Part shown: positions 8,396 through 16,041 of the stretch, in pieces
Numbering within the stretch: the first letter of the stretch is position 1
Layout of the letters: every line of letters starts with the position of its first letter
Source: Solirubrobacterales bacterium
GTDB taxonomy: Bacteria; Actinomycetota; Thermoleophilia; Solirubrobacterales; 70-9
DNA length: 64,000 bases
NCBI GenBank assembly: GCA_020438355.1
Contig: JAGQUT010000001.1
Span: 186,001 to 250,000, forward strand
Direction: 5' to 3'
Made by a program: the position numbers and the translations under genes
The notes under the pieces: generated by a model
What the model was told of the DNA's origin: nothing
The model's input: only the letters and a program-made list of their open reading frames with translations
Databases searched by the model: none

Positions 8396-9175
8396 TCAGG
8401 CGACTGCCGGGGCGAAGCTGACCGACCAGATGGCCGGTGAGCCTTCGAGTTCGATGCCGATCCGGTGGGAGCCGTGCCGCTCGTGTTCGGCCAGGGTGTA
8501 GAGGCCGGGCCCGTCAATCTCGACCAGGCCATGAGGCTGCCCGTCGAGGGTGATCCGCAAGGCGCCGGAGCCTTCGGCGGTCGCGTAAGAGCCTCCGCCT
8601 TCGTACTCGACGTCGAAGGCCTGACCGTCTTCGGGAGTCCAGGGCCGGCCGTCGAAGGGGACCAGTTCCTGTCCCGGAGGGATCACTTCCGCACCCGGCG
8701 CATCGGTAGCGCGGACCGGGGCCATCGGTTCCGGCATCGCCGGGAGAGTCTCGAAGGAGGCCTTGAGAGCCTCCTGGATGGCTTCCTCGGTACCTTCGTA
8801 ATCGCCTTCGCCGAAGTGGAACCAGCGCAGGATTCCGCCGCGGCCCCAGAGGAAGAGTGAGGGCCAGCCTTCGCAGCCGTAGCCGGTCCAGAGGAGCTGT
8901 CTGTCATCAATCAGAACCGGGAACTCGATTCCTAGTCGGCGAATGGCTCTCTCGGCTGACTCCGGGTCGCCCCCGAACGGAAACCTCGGAGCTTGAACAC
9001 CAAGTACACGCAGGCCCATCGGTTCGTAACGCTCGTGCCACTCGATCAGGTAAGGGAGGGTCCGAACACTGTTGAGCTGGCTGTAGTCGAGAAAATGCAC
9101 CAGTACCGGGCCCTTGGCCGTCAGTACAGGCATCTTTCCGGGGTCTTTTCCGATCCAGGTTGCTTTTCCGGGCAA
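8396..9175 (-). CDS. Thioredoxin-fold protein lacking the CxxC motif (DipZ C-terminal-like)
   Basis: 259 residues, homologous to the last two domains of the DipZ protein at 22994-24748. The thioredoxin-like part aligns closely (YEPMGLRVLGVQAPRFPFGGD; FHFGEGDYEGTEEAIQEAL), but where DipZ has TYTCINCIRTQPYL this protein has DYSQLNSVRTLPYL, so both redox cysteines are lost. The last 90 residues match the DipZ beta-rich C-terminal domain. It cannot be an ordinary disulfide reductase; a binding or scaffold role is possible. No signal peptide is seen. The start is uncertain: TTG at 9175 is the first standard codon, but the frame stays open and family-like (IAAPELPG) further upstream to about 9211. 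Confidence 0.72.
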   Translation of the reverse strand: MPGKATWIGKDPGKMPVLTAKGPVLVHFLDYSQLNSVRTLPYLIEWHERYEPMGLRVLGVQAPRFPFGGDPESAERAIRRLGIEFPVLIDDRQLLWTGYGCEGWPSLFLWGRGGILRWFHFGEGDYEGTEEAIQEALKASFETLPAMPEPMAPVRATDAPGAEVIPPGQELVPFDGRPWTPEDGQAFDVEYEGGGSYATAEGSGALRITLDGQPHGLVEIDGPGLYTLAEHERHGSHRIGIELEGSPAIWSVSFAPAVA

Positions 9176-9279
9176 CTCGGGTGCAGCTATGTCGTCTCGG
9201 AGGGGGTGGATGGCGTGATCGTATGGATATGATCAGCCTTCAGTCACCCCCTCTACGAGCTCTACGAGGAGAGAAACTC

Positions 9280-9909
9280 GTGAACACGAATCTGTGGGAC
9301 CGCATCGAGCAGGCCCGGGCCGAGTACAACGTCCTGGAACACCCCTTCTACCAGCGCTGGTCGATGGGAGAGTTGACCCGTGAGGAACTTGCCCATTACT
9401 CGGGCCAGTACCGCTACGCGACGGAGGCAATCGCCAAGCTGAGCGCCGACATCGCCGCCGAAGCGCCGGAATCCGAGCGTGTCGGGCTGGAAGCGCACGC
9501 AGCCGAAGAGCACGATCACGTCGTCATGTGGGACGGCTTCGTCAACGCTGTTGGCGGGACCGTCGGGGCTGAACCGAACCCGGAGACTCTCGAATGTGTC
9601 GCGACGTGGACCAAGGCAGACGGCTTCGGTCGCCAGCTCGCCCGCATGTTCGCGATCGAGTCCGGTCAGCCGGAGATCTCGAAGACCAAGACCGAAGGTC
9701 TCGGAGAGCATTACGAGATTCACGACGCTCCCGGCAACCTGTACTTCACGGTCCACGAGGAAATGGACGTCCATCATGCCGCCGAAGGCCGCAAGTTGAT
9801 CGAGCGTCACATGAACGATTTCAGCGAGGACGAACTCGTCGATGCTGCCCGTGAAGCCTTCAAGGCGAACTGGCTGCTTCTCGACGGCGTCGAGAAGGCG
9901 CGCGCCTGA
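9280..9909 (+). CDS. CADD-like heme-oxygenase-fold diiron protein (candidate p-aminobenzoate synthase)
   Basis: 209 residues, one TenA/PqqC/CADD-type helical domain. All six diiron ligands of Chlamydia CADD have counterparts at the right spacing: Glu71, His78, Glu126, His158, Asp162 and His165. The CADD residues reported as donors for p-aminobenzoate, two tyrosines and a lysine, appear to correspond to Tyr24 (in EHPFYQRW), Tyr40 and Lys136. The thiaminase cysteine of TenA is absent. GTG start at 9280 follows a GAGGAGAG ribosome site. The downstream gene overlaps its stop. The alignment to CADD is from memory. Confidence 0.8.
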   Translation: MNTNLWDRIEQARAEYNVLEHPFYQRWSMGELTREELAHYSGQYRYATEAIAKLSADIAAEAPESERVGLEAHAAEEHDHVVMWDGFVNAVGGTVGAEPNPETLECVATWTKADGFGRQLARMFAIESGQPEISKTKTEGLGEHYEIHDAPGNLYFTVHEEMDVHHAAEGRKLIERHMNDFSEDELVDAAREAFKANWLLLDGVEKARA

Positions 9910-11300
9910 GTCTTCCTCTCGCACATGCCCTGTCAGCGGGGCAGGATCTGCCGATACCGGCGTGGCTCTTCGCCTGGGGAGCCTCGATTGTTCTGGTTGT
10001 TTCTTTCTTCGCTCTCTCAGCGGGCTGGCGCCGGGCCCGCTACGAGGGCGATTCGTGGCGTGTGGTGGCGCCCGGCTTCAGCCGGGCGATCACCAGCCCG
10101 CCGGTTCGCATCATCTGTGGTGCGATCGGACTCTTCCTGCTCGGACTGGCGGTCTATGCCGGTTTCGAAGGAACTGAGGCGCCCGATCGCAACATTGCAC
10201 TCACCCTTCTCTTCGTAACCGCCTGGCTCGGTTTTCCGCTCCTGGGTGTCCTGATCGGGAACGTTTTCCCCGCCTTCAATCCCTGGAATGCCCTTGCCGC
10301 GCCGGTCGGCCTTGCGTGGCGGAAGGTGACAGGGAGCGCACCTCGTCACCTCGCCTACCCGGAAAAGGTCGGTCGCTGGCCGGCTGCTGTCGGGCTCTTT
10401 CTTTTTGTGTGGCTGGAGCTGATCTACGGCCAGAGCAGCGGCGTCGCGGTAGGGGTCTCGCCCGAGGCGGTTGCCGAGGCAGCGGTCATTTACACGGTTT
10501 ACACGCTGGTCATGGTCGGACTCTTCGGTCGCGAGACCTGGTTCCGGAACGGCGAGATCTTCTCGGTCTATTTCGGAATGTTCGGCTCGCTCGGCAAGTT
10601 GGAGGCGAGAGGGCGCGAACTCGGGGTCCGCCGCTTGCTTGGAGGTTCAACGAACTGGGTTGCCGGGATCCCCGGATCAGTCGCCCTGGTAATCACCTCG
10701 ATCGGCACCACGACGTTCGACGGTGCCTCGGAGGGGGTCTTCAAGGACGGGATCGAGTGGCTGATCGACCGCTTGGCCGACCTGGGTCTGAGCGCCACGG
10801 CGGCTGTCCGGACCTCAAGCACCACCTTCATGCTTCTCAGCGTCGGCCTGGTGGCGCTGGTCTACCTGGCCGGAGTCAGGGGCATGAGCACGATTCCCGG
10901 CGCACCAGCAAAGAAGACCCTCTGGCAGACCTTTGCGCATGCCCTGATACCCATCGCCTTTGCCTACCTGCTGGCTCATTACTTCAGCCTCTTCTTCTTC
11001 CAGGAGCAGGCCCAGTTCACTTATCTGCTCTCTGACCCGCTCGGCACAGGTGATACGGACATCTTCGGGACCGCCGGCTACGGGATCAACTACAACGCGA
11101 TCTCCAACGAACTGGTCTGGTACATCCAGGTGGCCGCCCTGCTGGCCGGTCATGTCGCCGGGCTCGTACTCGCCCACGACAAGGCAATCACGATCTGGAA
11201 GGACTACCGGACGGCGGCGCGGTCCCAGTACTGGATGCTGGCGGTCATGGTCGCCTTCACCTGCTTCGGACTGTTCCTGCTTTCTGTTTCCAACTCCTGA
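9906..11300 (+). CDS. Polytopic membrane protein with apparent CTG start
   Basis: 464 residues with about ten or more hydrophobic helices. The reading frame is clearly coding upstream of the first GTG (10062): it encodes LPLAHALSAGQDLPIPAWLF and a first helix. No ATG, GTG or TTG lies there, but CTG at 9906 overlaps the upstream TGA (CTGA) and is preceded by GAGAAGG with 7 nt spacing, so I take CTG as the start. Proteins of this type are sometimes named fenitrothion hydrolase, a label I do not trust. Residues GRETWFRNGEIFSVYFGMFG and the paired-histidine segment AHYFSLFFFQEQ are possible functional sites. Role unknown; it is co-translated with the diiron protein. Confidence 0.75.
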   Translation: MSLPLAHALSAGQDLPIPAWLFAWGASIVLVVSFFALSAGWRRARYEGDSWRVVAPGFSRAITSPPVRIICGAIGLFLLGLAVYAGFEGTEAPDRNIALTLLFVTAWLGFPLLGVLIGNVFPAFNPWNALAAPVGLAWRKVTGSAPRHLAYPEKVGRWPAAVGLFLFVWLELIYGQSSGVAVGVSPEAVAEAAVIYTVYTLVMVGLFGRETWFRNGEIFSVYFGMFGSLGKLEARGRELGVRRLLGGSTNWVAGIPGSVALVITSIGTTTFDGASEGVFKDGIEWLIDRLADLGLSATAAVRTSSTTFMLLSVGLVALVYLAGVRGMSTIPGAPAKKTLWQTFAHALIPIAFAYLLAHYFSLFFFQEQAQFTYLLSDPLGTGDTDIFGTAGYGINYNAISNELVWYIQVAALLAGHVAGLVLAHDKAITIWKDYRTAARSQYWMLAVMVAFTCFGLFLLSVSNS

Positions 11301-11358
11301 TCGAGAAGGTGGGATTTCGGCGCCTCGCGCGTTCCCAGGTTTCCGCAGAAACTACGGA

Positions 11359-11386
11359 TTGACTGAGCCCCGAAACGGTCTAGATT
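11359..11386 (+). promoter_or_regulatory. Promoter of the cbiX-mog-moa operon
   Basis: TTGACT at 11359-11364, a 16-nt spacer, then TAGATT at 11381-11386. The expected start point falls inside the adjacent operator. Confidence 0.6.
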
Positions 11387-11388
11387 TA

Positions 11389-11411
11389 TATTCACACTAA
11401 TATTGTGAATA
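11389..11411 (+). promoter_or_regulatory. Perfect 8-bp inverted-repeat operator
   Basis: TATTCACA (11389-11396), a 7-nt spacer, TGTGAATA (11404-11411). It covers the predicted transcription start, as expected for repression, and shares T[TA]CACA-N7-TGTGAA with the site at 1966-1984. The GTG at 11405 lies inside the repeat and is therefore an unlikely start codon for the next gene. Confidence 0.6.
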
Positions 11412-11443
11412 TTCCCGGGACGATTCCTGACAGAGAGGCCGGT

Positions 11444-12403
11444 ATGCGTTCAGATGCCAATAACGGCTGTCCAGCCCACGGGGGCGGCAGGGCGGCTACA
11501 GAATTAGATGAGTTGATCTCTGCTGTCTCAAGGCGCGAGGACCGTGACCCTGAATCGCGTACCGGCGTGTTGCTTGTAAGCCACGGCTCGCATTCTCCGG
11601 CTTGGCGTCGACACCTTCTTGACGTGCAGGAAGAGGTCAGTCGAGACCTCCTCGATATCCCCGGGGTCGGTGAGGTCCGCACAGCATTTATGGAATACAC
11701 CGAACCGTCCATAGCGAGCCAGCTGAGAGCCTTCGACGAGGCCCGGTTTGATTCGGTGGTCGTGGTTCCAATCCTGCTTACGATCAGTGACCACAGCTAT
11801 GACGACATCCCCGCAATATGCGGGCTTTCTGATGACCCGGAAAAGATCGCGGAACTCCAGAAGGAGCGAATTGAGATCTACCCCGCTCAGGCCAGTCTTG
11901 ACTTCGCACCATTGATCGATTTTTCAGGGCTGGTCCAGCGAAACGTCGCCAGAAGGGTTCGTGCCATCACCGGCCGGAGAGCGGAGGACGGAAGCGATGC
12001 CCGCTTCGGCCTGCTTCTGGTCGGCTACGGCAGCGCAGAGTATGAGGATGAATGGAACCGGTTCTTCACCGAAGTCCGTCGTGAGGCTGAACGAGAGTTA
12101 GGCATCAGGCACTCTGCTCACGCCTGGTGCGGGCACTTGGTGAACTACAGCCGGGAGCCAACGAACGATGCAATCGAGTCGTTGTTGCACAGCGTCGAAA
12201 GGGTCATCCTCGTTCCTGTTTTCGTGGCCTACGATCCGATGTTTCAAGAGAAGATCATCGGGCGCGCGGTAGAGCGTTGTGGCGCCCCTGAGCGGGTGCT
12301 CTACCGCCGGGATTCCATACTCCCGGACCCCGAGGTTGGCCGATGGGTTGTCGAGATCACCGGAAAAATGCTGGCGAGCGGCAGGGCCGGAGCGAATCTT
12401 TGA
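11444..12403 (+). CDS. Two-domain CbiX/SirB-type chelatase-like protein
   Basis: 319 residues. Two tandem CbiX-like halves: the first begins GVLLVSHGSHSPAWRRH near residue 40, with the metal-site histidine of the family (SHGS); the second begins FGLLLVGYGSAEYEDEW near residue 185, where the histidine is replaced by Tyr. Family members insert Co2+ or Fe2+ into sirohydrochlorin. Siroheme or a related tetrapyrrole would suit nitrite reduction, but the degenerate second half leaves activity open. Start ATG at 11444 has an AGAGAGG ribosome site. It is first in the operon with mogA, moaE and moaA. Confidence 0.75.
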   Translation: MRSDANNGCPAHGGGRAATELDELISAVSRREDRDPESRTGVLLVSHGSHSPAWRRHLLDVQEEVSRDLLDIPGVGEVRTAFMEYTEPSIASQLRAFDEARFDSVVVVPILLTISDHSYDDIPAICGLSDDPEKIAELQKERIEIYPAQASLDFAPLIDFSGLVQRNVARRVRAITGRRAEDGSDARFGLLLVGYGSAEYEDEWNRFFTEVRREAERELGIRHSAHAWCGHLVNYSREPTNDAIESLLHSVERVILVPVFVAYDPMFQEKIIGRAVERCGAPERVLYRRDSILPDPEVGRWVVEITGKMLASGRAGANL

Positions 12404-12548
12404 GGACGAGAGGTGACCGGTGCGGGTCGCCCCATCGATGTGTGGGACTCAGGCGCCCCGGCCCCTGGCCTCGCTGGAGTCGACGCTCCGGACCGGTCAG
12501 GCGTCAGACCCGGAGGCCCGAGTGAGAACCCGGGCGGGTTCCTATCCA

Positions 12549-12554
12549 TATCCT
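12549..12554 (+). promoter_or_regulatory. -10 box that fixes a leaderless mogA start
   Basis: TATCCT ends 6 nt before ATG 12561, which has no ribosome site. This supports 12561 over the in-frame GTG at 12420. The 157 nt between cbiX and this start hold no recognisable domain. Confidence 0.5.
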
Positions 12555-12560
12555 GCTTTC

Positions 12561-13076
12561 ATGAGGTCCCCGCTCCAGCCGGACGCAGTATCTGTGGCAG
12601 TCATCACGGTCTCCGATCGTTCTGCTCGAGGAGAGAGGAAGGACACGTCGGGCCCGAAAGCCATCCGGGCACTCGAAGAGTCGGGATTCAGGGCGATCGG
12701 TGACGGGTTGGTCACAGACGGTGCCGATTCCGTCAGGGACGGAATCGAGCGGTCCGTTGAGCGTGGTTTCGACGTGATTCTCACTCTGGGCGGAACCGGC
12801 GTCGGGCCGAGAGACCAGACCCCGGAAGGCACCAGATCCTTGATCGATCACGAGCTTCCTGGAATCTGTGAGGGGATCCGTGCTGAGGGCGCGAAGACAG
12901 TTCCGACCGCCGCTCTTTCCAGGGGCCTGGCGGGCATCAGTCGGCCGTCGGCTGCCGGACACCGAGCGGTGATCGTCAACCTGCCCGGCTCGACCGGCGC
13001 TGTCCGGGATGGGGTCCGTTATCTGACGCCGCTACTGCCTCACCTGGTTGACCAGCTGCGGGGAGGTGACCACTGA
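12561..13076 (+). CDS. mogA: Molybdopterin adenylyltransferase MogA/MoaB family
   Basis: 171 residues, the normal length for the family. The MoCF-biosynthesis fold shows VAVITVSDRSARGE near the N terminus, LTLGGTGVGPRDQTPEGT in the middle and VNLPGSTGAVRDGV near the end. It activates molybdopterin with ATP before molybdate insertion by MoeA. An in-frame GTG at 12420 with AGAGG upstream would add 47 residues of non-family sequence; I reject it because of the -10 box beside 12561. The stop overlaps moaE by one base (TGATG). Confidence 0.9.
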   Translation: MRSPLQPDAVSVAVITVSDRSARGERKDTSGPKAIRALEESGFRAIGDGLVTDGADSVRDGIERSVERGFDVILTLGGTGVGPRDQTPEGTRSLIDHELPGICEGIRAEGAKTVPTAALSRGLAGISRPSAAGHRAVIVNLPGSTGAVRDGVRYLTPLLPHLVDQLRGGDH

Positions 13077-13485
13077 TGGCCTTCGCGGAGATATCGGAAA
13101 CGAGCCTGGACCTTGGCCGCCACCTCGAAGCCGTCTCCGCTCCCGAGTGTGGCGCGATAGTCACATTCATTGGTCAGACTCGTGATCATGACCCAGACGT
13201 GGAGGGCAAGGTCGAGTTGATCGAGTACTCGGCGCACCCGGATGCATCCGAAATTCTGAAGCGGCTCGCAAACGAGGTTGAAGTACCTGAAGCCCGGCTG
13301 GCGGTGAGCCATCGGGTCGGGACGGTGCGGGTGGGGGAGCCCGCGCTCATCGCCTGCGTTGCTTCCGCCCACAGGGCCTTCGCCTTCGATCTCAGCCGAA
13401 ACCTGGTCGAGCGAATCAAGACCGAGGTGCCCATCTGGAAGCGTCAGAAGACGCATGGGGGAAGTCACTCGTGGAAGGGACTTGA

Positions 13486-13489
<4 letters not shown>
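13076..13489 (+). CDS. moaE: Molybdopterin synthase large subunit
   Basis: 137 residues. MoaE landmarks: GAIVTFIGQTRDHD, the YSAHPDASE segment, AVSHRVGTVRVGEPA, and the C-terminal active site EVPIWKRQ with the catalytic lysines. With MoaD thiocarboxylate it converts cPMP to molybdopterin in the cytosol. The partner moaD is encoded on the opposite strand at 14482-14727. Coupled to mogA (TGATG) and to moaA (GTGA). Confidence 0.95.
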
Positions 13490-14481
<992 letters not shown>

Positions 14482-14727
14482 TCAACCTCCGGCGAAGGGC
14501 GGCAGCACATCCACCCGGGAGCCATCGGCCAGGGCGGTTTTCAGATCGCGTTGATGCTCGCCGTCGACGAAGAAGGAGCATTTCCCGAGAACCCGGCGAA
14601 TCTCCCCGTCATCACTGCTCAGCTCGTTGACGAGTGCAGCGAGGTCCGGGACGTCCTCGAGTTCAGTCTCACCCGACCCGAAGGCCTCGGCGGCCCCGGC
14701 GAAGAGTCTGACGGTCACCCGGCTCAA
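14482..14727 (-). CDS. moaD: Molybdopterin synthase sulfur-carrier subunit
   Basis: 81 residues, ubiquitin-like fold ending in the diagnostic VLPPFAGG, where the terminal Gly is adenylated and thiocarboxylated. Start is TTG, overlapping the DUF6457 stop as TTGA. It is last in the moeA-moaC-mobA-DUF6457-moaD operon. Its activating E1 may be the rhodanese fusion at 53888-55060. Confidence 0.93.
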   Translation of the reverse strand: MSRVTVRLFAGAAEAFGSGETELEDVPDLAALVNELSSDDGEIRRVLGKCSFFVDGEHQRDLKTALADGSRVDVLPPFAGG

Positions 14728-14999
14728 GTCGCCTGCCCGGCCGCCAGCCTCGTGAGTCGGGAGTGCATGTCACGAAACGCGGTTTCGAACTGGTCAGCCG
14801 GCAGACGGCCGAGGGCGAGGCCGAAGACGAAGGTGGTGAGCGGGGCCGCCGGCCTGGCGACATCGTGGGCCACATCCCGGGTCAGGTCGAGCACGGCGGC
14901 GATGTCCACCTCTTCCTCGACTTCGAGCACCTCCGAGACCCGGGCCAGCCAGTCTTCGAGCGCTTCAGGAGGCAGGTGTCGCGGGTTCTCCTGGTTCAT
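14724..14999 (-). CDS. DUF6457 protein
   Basis: 91 residues, helical: LPPEALEDWLARVSEVLEV near the N terminus, then DLTRDVAHDVARPAAPLTTFVFGLALG. This small family is often next to or fused with mobA in actinobacteria, as here, where it overlaps mobA (ATGA) and moaD (TTGA). A role in guanylyl transfer or in protecting the cofactor is inferred from context alone. Confidence 0.85.
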   Translation of the reverse strand: MNQENPRHLPPEALEDWLARVSEVLEVEEEVDIAAVLDLTRDVAHDVARPAAPLTTFVFGLALGRLPADQFETAFRDMHSRLTRLAAGQAT

Positions 15000-15574
15000 G
15001 GAGTTTCCTTTCGTTGAAGTGCAGCGAGGTCTTTGGGTGTGTCGATGTCACGCGAGAGTCCGGCCGGATCGTCGACCTCAACCAGATCCAGGCTTCCGAG
15101 AAGGGTCTGGAGTGAAGCTCCTGAAGGATCCCCGAGACCAGCCAGGGAGCTTTCCAGCGACGAGTGGCGGTAGAGGCCGGAAAGCCATTGGCGACGGCCT
15201 TCGGCCGCTACAACTATCCCGTCGGCCCGGGGCGGAATGCGGCCGGCTTCACCAGCAATCAGGCCACAGAGTTCACCTGCCCGGGGGAGATCACATGCCA
15301 GCAGCAGGATCCACTCCCCGGTCGCCCGGTCCAGGGCGGCGGCCAGGCCCGCTACCGGCCCGCCGAACGGGGGCTCCTCGCGAACCGTGACCGTGCCTGT
15401 CGAAGTGATGTCTCCGGCGATCACGATCTCCCGGCAGCCCACATCGCGGGCGCCACGGGTAACCAGGTCAATCAGCCGTTCGCCGGAGATGGGAATCTCA
15501 CCCTTCTCCCGGCTGCCCAGCCTCGATCCCCGGCCGCCGGCAAGGATGACCGCGGTAGTCGGGTCGGGAATCAG
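14996..15574 (-). CDS. mobA: Molybdenum cofactor guanylyltransferase, CTG start
   Basis: 192 residues. The nucleotide-binding signature VILAGGRGSRLG lies just after the start, followed by GPVAGLAAAL and LLLACDLPRA. It attaches GMP to Mo-cofactor in the cytosol. The signature is upstream of the first standard start codon in frame (GTG at 15442), which would remove the active site. The frame opens right after a TAA, and CTG at 15574 overlaps the moaC stop as CTGA with GGAGG five nt upstream. CTG is therefore the only credible start. Confidence 0.88.
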   Translation of the reverse strand: MIPDPTTAVILAGGRGSRLGSREKGEIPISGERLIDLVTRGARDVGCREIVIAGDITSTGTVTVREEPPFGGPVAGLAAALDRATGEWILLLACDLPRAGELCGLIAGEAGRIPPRADGIVVAAEGRRQWLSGLYRHSSLESSLAGLGDPSGASLQTLLGSLDLVEVDDPAGLSRDIDTPKDLAALQRKETP

Positions 15575-16041
15575 TTACCCCTCCGCCATGTCCCGGACTT
15601 GCCGCCGGCTTTTTCCTCCAGACGCACATTCTCGATCTCGATGCCTTTGTCGATGCCCTTGAACATGTCGACCAGGGTCAGAGCAGCAACCGAGACAGCG
15701 GTCAGGGCTTCCATCTCGACTCCCGTGCGGTCGGCCGTTCGCACAGTCGCCCGGATCCCGACCCCCTCGTCGCCCGCATCGAAATCGACCACGGCCCCGT
15801 GGACTCCGATCACATGGGCGAGGGGGAGCAGCTCGGCACACTTCTTTGCGCCCTGGATTCCGGCGATTCTAGCTACGGCCAGAGCGTCTCCCTTCGGGAC
15901 TTCATCGGCCTTCAGTGCTTCGATCACGGCCGGGGGGCAGCGGACGAAACCGGACGCAGTGGCCGAGCGTATCGTCGTTTCCTTGGCGGTCACGTCGACC
16001 ATGCGGGCGTTTCCGGATTCGTCGAGGTGGGTGAATTTCAA
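15571..16041 (-). CDS. moaC: Cyclic pyranopterin monophosphate synthase
   Basis: 156 residues. Family motifs: HLDESGNARMVDVTAKETT at the N terminus, GIQGAKKCAELLPLAHVI, then GVEMEALTAVSVAALTLVDMFKGIDKG with the catalytic Lys region. It finishes cPMP formation after MoaA. The start is TTG within TTGA shared with the moeA stop, with GAGGAG six nt upstream. Confidence 0.96.
   Translation of the reverse strand: MKFTHLDESGNARMVDVTAKETTIRSATASGFVRCPPAVIEALKADEVPKGDALAVARIAGIQGAKKCAELLPLAHVIGVHGAVVDFDAGDEGVGIRATVRTADRTGVEMEALTAVSVAALTLVDMFKGIDKGIEIENVRLEEKAGGKSGTWRRGN

Noticed and set aside
9906-11300. Annotation as fenitrothion hydrolase
   Set aside because: The name is passed between databases, but the sequence is a polytopic membrane protein with no hydrolase motif I can see.
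11405-11407. GTG as start of the CbiX-like gene
   Set aside because: It lies inside the inverted-repeat operator and lacks a ribosome site; ATG 11444 has AGAGAGG.
12413-12703. 96-codon frame between cbiX and mogA
   Set aside because: Runs out of frame into mogA, no family-like sequence, and the real mogA start has a -10 box in this gap.
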